DNA from: Lepidodermella squamata
Taxonomy: Eukaryota > Gastrotricha
Length of the DNA stretch: 64,000 nt
Direction: 5' to 3'
Assembly: GCA_047495785.1 (NCBI GenBank)
Contig: JBLDXI010000015.1
Coordinates: forward strand, 806,001-870,000
Shown: positions 1 to 12,265 of the stretch, in pieces
How the letters are laid out: the number at the start of each line of letters is the position of its first letter
Position numbering within the stretch: position 1 is the first letter of the stretch
Position numbers and translations under genes: made by a program
Notes under the pieces: model-generated
The model's input: only the letters and a program-made list of their open reading frames with translations
Told to the model about the DNA's origin: nothing
Database searches by the model: none

Positions 1-199
1 CTGTATACCTGTGGAGACACAAACGAAAGAGCCAAATGAAAACAGATGTTTATTGTTAGAAAAACGTTAAATCAATTGCGTCAGGTATAAAAAGCTTTTA
101 CAAAGAACCCACAAGAATATAAACCGCATCGTTACTTCAGCAGCCAACAATAACTACCATGAAGCGATTAGATCCAGGCGAAAGTTTCTTGTGGAAAAT

Positions 200-3014
200 T
201 CAAGCTACATGAGCTTTCTCACGTTCAACGAGACCTTCACAGTTTGTGCAAGATAGTGACGCCTCGTTGACCACAGATTGTAGATGCTGCGACTGCGACA
301 TGGCAGCAGCCGATAACGCTGACGTGATTGTGCTATTTGGCGAGAAAATGTCTTTATTCGTGCCACGCTCCAGCATTTGAACAAAATGAACGGTTTGCTG
401 GCTGTGATGATGCACCACACCGGGCTGGTTTTGCTGCTCTTCGAACTTGTCGTTTTGCTCATCACTCCAGCTGATCTCCTCATTCTGAGCCGTGAAATTC
501 GTCGCCAACAAATTTTTCGGCGGCTCTTGTTTGGTCTCGCGCAACATTTTGACGGCCAGCGCCATAATTGCTCCCAAAATGATCAAGTTGCCGATAATTG
601 AATAAATATCTAAAAACTGCGGTTATCACCAAAAAACTGTCTAGTAGCGCATCAAACCTGGGAAAATGCCGAAAAATGTGATTTGAAAGACCAAGGCAAA
701 GACAGGCATGGTAGATCTTGCAATGCTAACAACACCAGCTTTTTCGTTCTGACAGGCGTAGATTAGCAATGCTTGAGCTGGAAGCGCTGTAAAACCAATC
801 GCCAGAACTATGAGTTTTTGATCGAGACCACATGGCGGCCACCGAGCGACTCCGAGGATGAAAACAAATGGCCACGATATAATTGAGGATAGATAGCTAA
901 ACATGAGCTGCTGACTGGAAAAATGAACTCTGGAAATGGATAATTTTACATCAATTTTCCGTCAAATCAGTTGAAGACTAACGATTTCATTGTCCTCATG
1001 ATGACAGTAGTGAAAGCAGTGGCCAATGCTCCTCCTAGCGCGTAAGCCAGGCCAATCAACCGCTTTTGAAGGCCATCGGTTAGTAGGGAGAAGTCGAAAA
1101 GCCATGAAGGCTGTGCATTTAAAGTTACGCCACAAATGACGGCAAGAGCGCACAGAATTTCTATGAAAATATAATAAATAATCTACGGTTTGTTTCAAAA
1201 TTTCTTACCTGCCATTCCGAATTTTTCTTTTAGAATAATGCGAGCGAAAATACTGCAGAAAATTGGAGCCGCATTTGAAACAACTGTCGCATCACTCAGA
1301 GGAATGTAATCAATAGCCTGGAATGGAACGCTGCTACGAAAAATCGAATAAAAAAGCAAAAATTTACCTGGTAGATGAGTAAAATCGCGAAAGAACTTCC
1401 AATCGACCTCAGCAGCATCGGCCACCATAATCTGAAAAAGAATCGCACATCGTAAAGAGAATCCAACGAAACAGAAAGTTTTAAATTCAGAATTCAGAGG
1501 TCAGGATTCGGCAATTATTAATTTATTAATTTTTGCTAACTTTGTATGTATTTAATTTAGAAATGTGCACGGACATTTTCCCCATAATTTCAAGGTATTT
1601 ATTAATGAGCTTACCTCAATTCATGGCGCTTGAAATACATTGGTTTTTGATAGTAAGCAGCGACAGGAAGGCTGAAAAATTCGACAGGAAATTTCACATT
1701 TAATTCACGAAATTTCAGCGATTTACCAGTAAAAAATGAGCAATGTTTGCCGCCACGCAAATACTTCAACCGGATCGAAATTTTCCTCGAGATACTCCGA
1801 AATCGCGTAGTTAACCGCGGAGAAAAATGCGGAGAAAACCGCGGCTGTGATACCGGCAAGCCGAGCGAAACATGCCATGTTACTAGGCGAAAACAGCCAC
1901 CAATAAATTGCGCCAAGAAACCAGCACGGCTTGCACCCGGCCGCAACTTTGGGCGCTATTCCACCAACGGGTGACATAAGGCCCAAATCGACCAATGACG
2001 GCGGTGGTGGTGACACAACGCGGCTAGTTACCACGGCCATACTAGGATCATCAACGCTGGTTAGTTTGAATTTTGAGCCATTTACTGATGACGAGCCGTA
2101 GCCTGTTTCGTCGACGTAGTAAGTTTTGTGGTTGCTGTTGTTGGTAACATTTTGAGAAGCTGGATCGTCGGTAATAGGGCCGGAAGACGCTTTGAGCAGA
2201 GCGGCCTGTTCGTCATCTTGCAGCCGTCGGCAAGCTTTCAGAATTTCATCCTAGCAGGAGAATAAATTGAAAAATCAAGAAAAATAAACCAAATTTAGCG
2301 AATCAATCGATAATTTTATTAAATTTTTGGAAACTTCCGAAATTGTGGCGGGTCCCTCAGTGGTTTCCAAGCTTGGAAAAAGGTTCAGCTTAGGATTTCG
2401 AGCTTCGTAAAAGATTCAGGCGATATTCAGAAAGCTACTTGATAGTGAGATGAAGATTTAAATCCCGACCTCCAGCATTAATATCATTTTTGGGGAAAAT
2501 TTTCATTTTGCTGCCAAGTTATCATGTTCTTGTGGAATAAAAAAATAAATTCGTCACAGTTGACTGATTTTTTCTAAAGCAAACATTCGCTTTAACTGAA
2601 ATTACTTACCTGAAATTGGTTATGCAATCTCTGACAAGATCCGTTGCCATTGTGGCTCCGACACCCGCCGTTGCCATGGTTAACATCATGCAAGTGATCT
2701 GGGTCGTGGCTCCTCCTTTGCCTTAGCTCGGCCCGTTCCGATTTAACATGCTCAACGGCTAAATGCTTCGCGCATGGTAGAACTTCAGGCGCAGCAGCTT
2801 CACCGTTGATAGGCTTCATGAGCAAGCCTTCGAATCCCGAGGAAGATTCACTTGGGGTAACACCGTTGGTGTGATTTTCGGGATCAGCATGGCAATCGGT
2901 GTGGTCCAATGAGCCGTTACTCGCTAAGGAGTAGGAGGCGGGTAGGTGGAGCCGTTGCTGGGTGCTCAACTTGTACCATCCAGACGGAGGGCCATTAGCT
3001 GGTGATTCCTCCAT
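200..3014 (-). CDS. SLC35G-like drug/metabolite transporter family protein
   Basis: Eight-exon model read on the minus strand: 3014-2610, 2250-1727, 1671-1615, 1431-1368, 1317-1209, 1160-983, 914-658 and 609-200. The exon sum is 2004 nt (667 aa) and stays in frame throughout. The first ~200 residues are polar, His/Ser/Asn-rich and probably cytoplasmic. A series of hydrophobic segments follows, with motifs of the EamA/SLC35G type: LLRSIGSSFAILLIYQ, then AIDYIPLSDATVV, SIFARIILKEKFG, and late in the protein QITFFGIFPDIYSIIG. The C-terminal ~110 residues are again polar and may be cytoplasmic. The family is a multi-pass membrane transporter; the substrate of SLC35G members is not well settled and I do not assign one. 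The intron at 1318-1367 is only 50 nt. The donor at 982 (GTTAGT) is atypical but joins the frame. Family assignment is confident, orthology less so. Confidence 0.85.
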
Positions 3015-4362
3015 GTTCCGTTATTATATTAATTTGTATATTTTACCTAATAAATGAGCGGAAATTCCATCAGATCAAACTAAACGCGATATACATTTAA
3101 AACAAATCGCAGTCGCAGAAAATGATTAATAAAATCAGCTGAAAAATGCAAACAATTTCTGAAAAACTTTCTAAAAAATGAGGAGGAAACCGGTTAAAAA
3201 AATGAGGAAAATTTCAAAATAATGGATAATTCAAAATTAAATACTTTTAATATTTTCATACTTTAAAAACTAAACGATTCATAGCATGACACAACAATTT
3301 TAAATTCCCGCTCGCTGAAAATGAGGTGAAATGTCCATAAATAGGATAGAAAATATAGAAGTGACCTGAAAATTCGGCATTTTATGTCTAATTTCAAGTA
3401 TCAGTCGGAAATAAATTGAGAAAATATAAAAAACTTGAATAATAATTGTCCAAAACTAGGTGTTTCCCAATTTTCGTACTTCGGTTGATTTGTAGCAATA
3501 GTGTTGTTAAGTTAGACGAAATTGTTCTAAAATTATGGCTCTATCTTTGACCTTCATAACAATATAATGCGCTGATATTTTCTCAAGAATTTAAGCAAAC
3601 AATGAGCTTGCAATTGAGACGCGTGGTGGGCCATCGCAATGCCTTCTGGTTCGCCTGTGCACATGAAGAAGTGTTTTTAGGTCAACGCAATGACGCATGT
3701 CAGTTACAGCGCCGCGCGGCGTAATACACGACTCATCTGCGTATCACCACATTATTTCACGTGTTGGCAGGTGATAAAGATTAAATGATGGCTGCATGAA
3801 AGCAATCATGGCTAATGCGAGAAGAAAGGACAGACTTGAAGACTTTTTAACAATTCGAATTGCCAAATTTTTCAATTTCAATCTGACTAGAATAAAATTC
3901 TAGCAAAAAATCATTGGAAATTACACCTCAATATTGTATTTTCATATAAATTTTTAGCTCGTGAACCTATTTTTTTATTTTTGTTTGTCGAATTATCTCA
4001 AATTAAGAATTTGCATTGTGACAAATTTTTTATACCCAATTTCCAGTGATCCTTAATATCTCCTAATGAACACACTTATTGCTATTGCCTTTGAGCGTAT
4101 TTTCGATTTTTTTTGAAGCGGTGTCAATCCATAAATTAAGAAAAAATGAAAGTGAATCGAATTGAAATGTTTGAAATATTGCTTTCCTGTATAAACATGC
4201 GCCGCAATACCGTATTCGGAAATCGAACCAGAAATAGGGATGTGGCATTTTTCTGAGCTTTTAGTCTTTTATGACTTTCTTGGAACTTTCTCCGCGCCAT
4301 TCTACTTGAGATTTTTTCAATTTTTTGAAGTCAAGGCAAAGGATTCCTAATTAGCTCTTCAC
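3015..4362. other. Intergenic spacer
   Basis: AT-rich spacer between the transporter 5' end and the small heat-shock gene 3' end. I see no conserved reading frame, RNA gene or repeat in it. The short open frame near 4063-4248 has no recognisable domain. Confidence 0.5.
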
Positions 4363-4368
4363 TTTATT
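4363..4368 (-). terminator. Poly(A) signal of the small heat-shock gene
   Basis: AATAAA on the minus strand about 80 nt downstream of the stop codon at 4447, the expected spacing for cleavage and polyadenylation. Confidence 0.5.
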
Positions 4369-4446
4369 GTCATTAAACTAAAATTAGTCGATCACAAGTG
4401 TTTTGAGAAGTCATTGAGGAAATGTTTCTTTCATAGAGTTCTTGAT

Positions 4447-5727
4447 TTAGATGTCCTTCTTCTCGGTCTTGACCGGGGCAGAGAAGGCCGGCAGGCAGCG
4501 GTGGCTCTTGTTCAGGGTGATCATCTGCTCCGGGGTGAGGCGGGGCAGGGCAGCTTCGACGCAGAGAACGCCCTCAGGGGTGAAGTACGACTTCAGCTCG
4601 AGCTTGGCAATATCGGCAGCAGCCAGGCCGAGTTCGGTCGGGAAGAAGTACTTGCGCTCGTAGGTGCGCTTGACGGCGTGCTCCTTGGGCGACTCCTTGA
4701 CGTCATGGCTAGCCAGGACTTCGATGTAAGCCGGGTTGGCCTTCGAGTAGAGGCTGTAAAATAAAATTAAGAATTCAAATCAAAACCTCAAAAAGGTTCC
4801 TGGAGCTTTGGAAACAATGATTGCAGCGGAAAAAGCTGATTAAAGGTTCCAAAAAGGTCCAGAGAGCTTGGAAAATGGTTCAAGCGAACTTACGTAACAG
4901 TGACCTCCTCGGGCTTGAAGCTGGGCAGATCGAAGCACAAGTACAGGCTGCGGTTGCCCTGGGCGTCGAAGCGGATCGGGTTCTGGAAGGTGAAGTATTC
5001 GATCGACGAGGTCGGGCGGCTGGGCAGCTGCGACATGGTCGAGGTGAACGACTTGCCGGTGCCAGTCTTGTTCGACTCGTACTTGTTGGCGAGCTCGAAC
5101 ATCTTGCCAACGGTGTACAGGTCACGCTCGACTTCCTTGTCGAACAGCTTCTCGAGCTTGGCGAGCTCGCTGAACAGACCAGTCGGGGTGTTGAAGCTGG
5201 TCAGGCCACCTAAATAATCAGAGATCAACCAACTGAAGTTTTATCAACCAGGCACTTACCGAAGCCGGTCCAGGGCTTGGCATCGAATCCACCTGAAAAT
5301 ATAAAGCTTGAAAAAGGTTCCATACTAGCTTTTGCCTGATCTTACCGAAGGTGGTCGGGTAGCCGTAGGTCGAGGGGAATCCACCGAAGGTGGTCGGGAA
5401 ACCACCGAAGGTCGACGGAACAGCACCGAAGGTCGACGGGACACCACCGAAGGTCGACGGAACACCACCGAAGGTCGACGGAACACCGGACCAGGTTCCG
5501 AAGTTGCCGCCGAAGGTCGAGGGAAGAGCGTTGTAGCCGGCGAAGTTGGTCGGGAATCCACCGAAGTTGGCCGGGTAGCTGGTCGAGGTCGACGGGAAGC
5601 CACCGAAGGTCGAGGGGAAACCGCCGAAAGCGGCAACCTCAGCTGGGTTGAAAGAAGAGCCGAACTTCTCGAAACCAGTGAAGGTCGAGGCCGGGGCGTA
5701 GGCTGGCTTGAAAGAGCAGGACGACAT
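4447..5727 (-). CDS. Small heat-shock protein (Hsp20/alpha-crystallin) with FGG-repeat N-terminus
   Basis: Four exons: 5727-5346, 5292-5260, 5209-4894 and 4753-4447, giving 1038 nt and 345 aa. The first ~130 residues are low complexity, with repeated blocks such as VPSTFGG and FPTTFGG, encoded by a near-perfect 24-nt tandem repeat at about 5395-5505. A linker (roughly residues 145-210) leads into an alpha-crystallin-like domain. It begins SLYLCFDLPSFKPEEVTV, continues through YIEVLASHDVKES and AVKRTYERKYFFP, and ends with EGVLCVEAALP. Small heat-shock proteins are ATP-independent holdases that form oligomers. At 345 aa this one is about twice the usual length because of the repeat region. Codon use is strongly biased to C/G-ending codons, unlike the surrounding zinc-finger genes, which suggests high expression. 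The domain assignment is good; the function of the repeat region is unknown. Confidence 0.88.
5395..5505 (-). repeat. 24-nt coding tandem repeat in the sHSP gene
   Basis: About five consecutive 24-nt units (core ACCGAAGGTCGACGG on the plus strand) encode the PSTFGG blocks. The units differ at only a few positions, so the array probably grew by recent slippage or unequal exchange. Confidence 0.8.
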
Positions 5728-5809
5728 GTTTACTAGCAGGGAGGAATATTAAACGAGGAAAGAATTTGAATATCGAAAAAGTTGAATGATGAATGAAAGG
5801 AGTGAGAGA

Positions 5810-5820
5810 GGCTGTTTTAA
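5810..5820 (-). promoter_or_regulatory. Possible TATA-like box of the sHSP gene
   Basis: The minus strand reads CTTTAAAAC about 85-90 nt upstream of the start codon at 5727. A single TTCCAGAA half-pair resembling a heat-shock element core lies just further upstream at 5855-5862, but the adjoining units do not continue the pattern. Weak support. Confidence 0.3.
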
Positions 5821-6023
5821 AGCCGGTGTGGCAGGTGTTACGTAACCGGCGCTTTTCCAGAAAAATCGCTCGCGACCGCACGCGACTTGAGTCGCGTGTG
5901 TCACTTCACAATAGCCACTAATGAATCGTTTAAAAATAACTTTATTCAAAAAATATTGATTAGCTCAGCAAAAAATAAAGCAGAAGAATAAAATGAACTT
6001 TTTGCTCGGTTTTTTGGCCAACT

Positions 6024-7684
6024 TTAATATTGTTGAGTATAATTTCCATTTTGATCCTGATCGCTGGGTGAATTGCTGGCGTTTGAAGTGCTGTTCATAG
6101 CTTCGAGTCTTGCAAATGACGCAGCTGTTCGATAGGATTTGCTCTTGTTCGTCAAGCACAGATCTCGCAAGACATGCTTTCGAAGGCTTGATTTTGTCGT
6201 AAAATAAGAAAGACACACATTGCACTTGTGCGGAGACACCCCTGAAACACACACATTGTTCTGAATCTAATTCAGATGAATAGGGTTTTCTTAGTACCTG
6301 AGTGGCGTATGTTGTGACGTCTGAGGTCGTCCATTCGGCGAAACTTTTTGTCGCACTTGTCACAGCCGTATGGCAGAAGATTCTTGTGAATCATGATGTG
6401 AACATCGAGGCTGTAAAGAAATGACAAGATTATATATTAGCGCCATTGTCGAGGTGATTTCTGGAACATAGACCAGCTTTCCCTATCATCCCTTTGAACC
6501 TTTCTCGAAGTTCTAAGATATTATGGGCTTGTTTTTCCTGCCTTCGAAGGTTTAATTGAACCCTCTAACAGCTTTGCCAATCTCACAGGAACCTTTTTCC
6601 AAGTGGTATATATAAACCACAGATATTTTTGAGATTTCAGGCATCATGCCAAACAATTCTGACACATTTCCTGTGACAGGTAAAGGATGCAATTCGCAAT
6701 CAACGTACCTGTACTTTCTTGTGAATGTGCGGCCACAAATATCACATGCATACGGTCGGTACGACGGGTCGTGCGTTCGCATGTGTGAAATGCGATGCGT
6801 AGCCTGGCGAAAAGAAGCTGGGCATTGGTCGCACTTGTACGGCTTCTCGCCCGTATGAATTCGCATATGCACTTCGCATGTTTGGCGGTCGGCGAATTGC
6901 TTGAAACACTCGATGCATTCGTAGAAGCGGAAGCCAGTTGACGCGCTCATCAACGATGCAATATCCTCATTATCACGCTCATTATCGTCGTCTTGCTCTT
7001 CTTCAACTTCATTGTAGTCCATCGACGTTGAAGGCGTAATTGTAGGCGTTGGCGACGTGAGAATCCTTGCATGAGGTATCGTTTGAGAGTACGAAGGGGC
7101 GCTCAAGTCGAGGATTTGACACTCGGGTGGAATCGACCTTTGAAAATGGTAAATATGCTTGATTTATTTTCACAAAGCATCTACAAACCCATCCCCAAGA
7201 TACATAGTTTCAGAAAAAAGTTCTCCAAGTTGTGAAGTACTTGAGACCCCCCTAGATTTCGAATGTATTTGGCTTACGTTGAAAATTGTAGATTTTGGCT
7301 GTGGCTTTGGTTTGATTCATCCACCATTGGCATGGCAAGTCTAAACACCGGCGACATCATTTCATAAAACTGCTGCGACTCATCTTCATCAATATCTTGC
7401 TCATCTCCAAGCATTTTAGCTAATCCTTCACAGTTTTTCACGAAGAGAGGCCCGCTCGTTTTGCTGACTGCATCGAACAAGGTGTCATAGCTTTGCACAT
7501 TCGCTTCAGTATCAGGAGAAGGTGTTGTAGGGATGGAACTTGTCAGTATCGGAACTGTCGGCTTGTTCAATCGATGAGTTGCATTCTTATGCCGCATCAG
7601 CATGCTCCGATCCGCAAAGAACAGCCCGCAATCGCGGCATATCACAATTTCTTCATTATGAAGCTGCTCTTTGTAATAAGCCAT
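6024..7684 (-). CDS. C2H2 zinc-finger protein, cluster member 1
   Basis: Four exons: 7684-7278, 7137-6709, 6410-6298 and 6241-6024 (1167 nt, 388 aa). An isolated N-terminal finger (CRDCGLFF...H....H, residues ~16-38) is followed by a long Ser/Thr/Pro/acidic linker. Then come three linked fingers: YECIECFKQF, YKCDQCPASF joined by the classic HTGEKPY linker, and YACDICGRTF. Two more fingers are in the last exons (YGCDKCDKKF, HKCNVCLSYF). The third finger of the array is split by a phase-2 intron after RKYR, exactly as in the genes at 19.0 and 23.8 kb. I chose the ATG at 7684 because an acceptor-like TTTAATAG lies 11 nt upstream and the single finger follows at once. Probably a nuclear DNA-binding regulator; targets unknown. 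Confidence 0.85.
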
Positions 7685-9381
7685 ATTCAACAGGTCTATT
7701 AAACAATGTGAGATATAAACGCAGCTTAATAATGCAATAATGACAAAAATGATGAGAGCAACCGGGCTAAGTAGCTTGTTGAAGCGGAGAGCATGATAGT
7801 AGTGGTATTTAACTAATAGTTGAGATTCACGCAGCCACGTCTTAAATGGCTTGAGTGCGTTTGCGACAACATATGTACAACGCATCATTAGCGCGGAGCA
7901 TGTTTTCATGGCTTTGCATAGGCTCGAACACTCAGGAAAATGAGACTTGAAAATGTGCCGGAAAATATAACAAAGCAATCATATAGCTTGATGAGTCTCT
8001 TGAGTAACGCTAAGAAAAAAACTGTAACAGAGAGATAGATGGCGAGTAAAACTTCAAAAATTATCGAAAATTTATCCAGTCTCATTTGAAAAAAAGACTA
8101 AAAATTAATGCAACTTGCCGAGCGAAATGATGCTTCTGTTCTAACTGGGTAAAGCCTGATTAAAAATGAAAAACTAAGATTGTACTAGTTTCAAGACACT
8201 TCATGACAATATTCATATTCCTCAAACTGTCATCCTAGTGATTTCAGGACCCGTGTATAAAAAGCATCTTTCTGGTCTATGCTTTGACGGAAATGAAGGA
8301 TGATCTTCTCGCACAAGCGCAAAGTTACGACGAAAGCCATCCTACCGCGAGATTTTTTGATTGTCACTGAGATGATGAGATATCAATAACCCATGCAATG
8401 CTGGAGAAGGAATCCTTTTCGTAGTTTGGAATGTTTTTCAGGTTTTGATCAATTTTGATCTGCTTAAAAAGGAGGATGTGAAAATGCTATGCAGCTATGT
8501 GGAAGTTATTTTGGTGTTATTTGTAGTTAAAAAAAGCTCGTGTAAATTTTATCACTGTATATTCTTATATCGAGCTGCATGATGAGTTTTTTCCTTAGCT
8601 ACAACGCAACATAAGCCTTTTACACTAGAACGACTGGCATCGAGTTGCGCCGTGGCCTTCGTCATGAAAGTTTTAAGATATTATGCGGTGGCCGCGCGCA
8701 AGCAGGCGCAGCTGACGAGTGCAGGCCTCTCTGTTGTACACGAAACATGAAGCAACACAGGCATTTTTGATGCTACGATCTCAGCAGGCTATAAGCTAAA
8801 AAGTAGCAGTGACTCAAGTGAAAAGAATACTGACAGCTGCGTAGTATAGACCCAGGTAACGCTGGCAACGTAAGCAACGCAGGTAACAAGCGTTACGGTA
8901 TCATCTTAACATTGAGTTCCTAATTAACTTTTCATGATCAACTACAGTCAACTACAGGCTTAAAGCATGAGCCGTCGACAAAGATAATTGTTGTGTTACA
9001 CGCAACAATCAATGTAGAAGATAAATGGGCATGCCAAAACGCCGCACCGATCGCAAAATAATCTCCATTACTTTACGGCACTTCTTACTAACCTATGTTT
9101 GACAGGGCAGAGCGCCTCCTTGCCATGTTATGAGTCGTTGTAAAAACTACTTTGAGGATGCCTTAACGGGTGTCTAAAGATAAATCCTAGCCAATTTTGG
9201 TAATCTTTCGCGCTCTTGCTCTGAATAAATACATGCTATTAGAAGCAATTTTGGGGAATCTTGCTACCTTTCGATCATCCTAAGCTCGTTCAATCTCTGA
9301 GTACTCGCGTACAGTTTTCCCGCCACCCAGCGTTAATAGTGATTACTTTTGTATGCAAAGTTTAGGAGGATCGATGGGTTA
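7685..9381. other. Intergenic spacer
   Basis: Spacer upstream of the zinc-finger gene starting at 7684. The frame of that gene stays open upstream to 7978 but encodes only a hydrophobic stretch and is probably 5' UTR or intron. Nothing else recognisable. Confidence 0.4.
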
Positions 9382-9389
9382 ACCGCAAG

Positions 9390-9548
9390 CAGGGGCGTAA
9401 CTAAGGCCGCCCCCCCTCCCAGCTGGGGAAAATGGAGATACCATAGAGGGACCCTTTGGTCCGAAAAATTCGGGGCCGAAAATACCTGAAAACAATGTGC
9501 TGGCCCCAAGGCTGGCCCTCCAGTTCAGTAGACCTAGTTACGCCACTG
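9390..9548. mobile_element. hAT-like MITE
   Basis: A 159-bp non-coding element with inverted ends: CAGGGGCGTAACTA at the left and the complement of CAGTGGCGTAACTA at the right. It is flanked by an 8-bp near-duplicate, ACCGCAAG (9382-9389) and CCCGCAAG (9549-9556). CAG(T/G)G ends and an 8-bp target duplication are typical of hAT-derived miniature elements. Confidence 0.75.
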
Positions 9549-9556
9549 CCCGCAAG

Positions 9557-10307
9557 ATTCCCAACAGTTTTGTTGAGTTTTGGAGGCGGAACCCAGCATC
9601 GCAGCACAGCTTTCCCCAAAATTTGCTGTAATTATTCGTCGAAGTATTTGTATTTTCGCACGAAAAAACTTGGCTTTTTGATATTTTCCTCTTGATTGCA
9701 TACAAAACAAATTAAGCTTGAATTTTGAATCCGACACCTTTAATAGCTTCATCTACAGGCTACATAATCTGCGACTCGGTTAATAATGGTTGCGCTATGC
9801 TATAATTTGTTGTTAAGCGTGCTAAACCTTTCATTTTTTTGTGATGTTTATAAGGATTTCAAGCAGGTTAGCGACGCAGCGTAACGACCCAGTTTTCTAA
9901 TTTTTATTCTTTAAAGGGCTGTGATCGAGCTCAAATAATAAATTTCTTAACAGAATTATAGTCCGAAACAAATTGCGATCTATTTTGCTGATGCTAATTC
10001 TTCATTTTCATTTAATGTTATTTTATTTTGCTTTGATGGGTCATTGGTCGTTTGCGATATACTTCCATGGTTAAATAGATTATAAAACACAGGTAATATT
10101 CCAGCATCGCCAGATGCATCTTTATTTCCAACTATTTATTATTAACCAGCCTTTGTAACAGACAAGCTGCCCTCTCCTTGGCTTCACAGTCACAGCTTTT
10201 GAACAAATAAATGAATGTTGCGCCACCGGAATCCCCAGATGGCGAAAATATGACTAATCGGGCAAACTTCGAATTTACTCATCTAGCTGACGACCATAAA
10301 TGTTGCG
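9557..10307. other. Intergenic spacer
   Basis: AT-rich spacer upstream of the trypsin-fold gene. No reading frame, RNA or repeat recognised. Confidence 0.4.
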
Positions 10308-11469
10308 ATGAAGGCCTTGCTTTGTCTCATCGTTTTTTCCCTTGGAATCTGGGCTCCTTCCAGAGCCGAAATCACTGGTGAGTAAAAAATAGTTGCTTGA
10401 TTCAGTATACTTCCCAATTTCATAGATTCAAAATCTTCTGTAAAGTGCGGCATTCCCGAGGAATTCGCTGAAATCAAAACAGGGGATCAACCCACACTCA
10501 ACAAGCAATGGCCATGGCAGGTAAAATCGCCAATTTTTGAAAGGCAGCGCACTATATTTCACACTTTTCAGGTGGCAATTCACAGCGAATATCGCGATCG
10601 GTATCCATGCGCTGGCGTTCTCATCAGCGATCGTCATGTGGTTACCGGTGCGAACTGTTTTGGTTTCCACGCTGAAAAGTGAGCCCTTGATCCTATAATG
10701 ATCATTTCCTAAAATTTGTGATTCTCCCTAGGCTTCCGATGAGTAACTTTCAAGTTGTCATTGGTCGTACAAATCAGAAAGACAATTCCACCGGTATAAT
10801 TCGATCAATCGCCAAGAATTCCATCCATTATAAATGTCAGTTTAGCTAGATCACTACATGATCATTTCATAAATATTCGCTTGTTTAACAGATGACGAAT
10901 TGGTAAACAAGCCGATTTACGACTCCGACATCGCTTTGATCACGCTCGTTATGCCAGTCCCGGCTAGCTACGCTCCTGTATGCCTTCCTAAAGCCGGAGA
11001 AGACCTGTCCATCGAAGACATCTTTGTTCTAACGGCTTATGATCACGTCAACTTTTCAGTTAACACTTTGCATTATCAGCAATTGCACGTGATTTCCAAC
11101 GCCGAATGTCAGGCACTCGATGTGAAATTGGAAGGCGCGATTTCCGAAAATATGGTGAGTACTTCTGGCTATTAGAATTACTTCGATATGTTCCCTGTCC
11201 AATTTCCCTTAGATTTGTGTTGCTCCAGAGCAAGAAATTTGCTATGGTGTCACAGGATCAGCTTTGGTTAGTCGCACCAGCGGAAGTCACTACACCCTAT
11301 ACGGCTTTGTTTCACATGGTGAGCAATTGAGGATTGAGGGTGAACCTTAATACGAGAGACAATATTTCATTTAATAGGGTATGGGAGATGCGCAAGCAAG
11401 TTCAGCCCTCTGATGTTTACGCGAATCAGCAGCTTTCTGGAATGGATTCACAATGAGATGGACCACTGA
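10308..11469 (+). CDS. Secreted trypsin-like serine protease homologue, predicted inactive
   Basis: Seven exons: 10308-10377, 10426-10520, 10572-10678, 10732-10835, 10892-11154, 11213-11318 and 11378-11469 (837 nt, 278 aa). The N-terminus MKALLCLIVFSLG...SRA is a signal peptide. The S1 fold is clear: NKQWPWQVAIHS near the activation region, CAGVLISDRHVVTGANC in place of the His motif, DSDIALITL with the catalytic Asp, and a C-terminal helix ending FLEWIHNEM. The His of the usual TAAHC motif is Asn (TGANC), and the GDSGG segment reads GVTGS, so the nucleophilic Ser is Thr and the preceding Asp is Val. Two of three triad residues are therefore lost while the frame and introns are intact. This indicates a constrained non-catalytic homologue, not a decaying pseudogene. 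Such proteins often act as binding or immune cofactors; the role here is unknown. Confidence 0.88.
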
Positions 11470-11517
11470 CAGATATTCAGAACATTTTGAGTTATTTCCA
11501 TACACTTGAAATTTGCT

Positions 11518-11523
11518 AATAAA
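11518..11523 (+). terminator. Poly(A) signal of the protease homologue
   Basis: AATAAA about 50 nt after the stop codon at 11467-11469. Confidence 0.5.
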
Positions 11524-12265
11524 ACTTGCCTAAGCTGTTATTGATTCGTGAGGAATTTCCTCTTGTGTCTTAGCTAATTTACCTTTCAGAATTTTTAATC
11601 GATTGAGAGTTATCTGTGGAAAGTTTCAACCGGTCATCGCAGATGAGAATATAATATAATAGCCGTAGAAAAATGAAGAGGATAAGTTTTTGAGAGCTTT
11701 TTTCCAGTCAATTGGCAGCAATTGGTGCCAACGAGCTCGAGAAAGATCCTGCTCTTCACCTAGCCGAAGCTCAATGTTTGGCATCAGTAAGCTGTGAACT
11801 TCGACCACTGGAAACCCTTGGACCCATGAAATCCATGCATGCTCTTTGATTCGCCTGTCTAAGAACAGCTTGATTTCAGAGTCGTATAGTTCTTCTCATA
11901 ACCTGATTTCCCACTCGCAGTTGTAGATGAGCATAACTTGTTTAAGCTCAGCAAAATATTTGAAATTTGACCTGTTTACATATTCCAGTCGTGACAACCA
12001 CATATGTAGTTGGGTTCTGAAGCTTTTCATGCTTCATTGATTACACCTTTCAAGGTCAAAACCGCTTTTGGCAACAAATAAAAAACAAACGAGATAAACT
12101 CGAAACTGTGGACTCAAACAAATGCGATAAATACAAATATACGAAATACAAAATACTTGTGAACTTGTTAAGAGGACGAATGAATCAGTACTTTTAGTGT
12201 GAAGGTTTCGAAAACATGAGTCTAAACTACCAAGAACCAAAATAACCGACAATATAGAATGCTTA
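11524..12265. other. Intergenic spacer
   Basis: No recognisable gene. A minus-strand open frame at 11626-11808 has no domain I can name and no supporting splice context. Confidence 0.4.

Noticed and set aside
5332-5736. Plus-strand open frame of 134 codons rich in TEGRR repeats
   Set aside because: It is the antisense shadow of the repetitive first exon of the small heat-shock gene; the minus strand has matching splice sites and a known domain.
5855-5862. TTCCAGAA as a heat-shock element upstream of the sHSP gene
   Set aside because: Only two alternating units are present; a functional element needs at least three.
7685-7978. In-frame upstream extension of zinc-finger gene 1 with a hydrophobic segment
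   Set aside because: An acceptor-like site lies between it and the ATG at 7684, and paralogues start just before the first finger, so it is probably not translated.
11626-11808. Minus-strand 60-codon frame downstream of the protease homologue
   Set aside because: No recognisable domain, no start or splice context.
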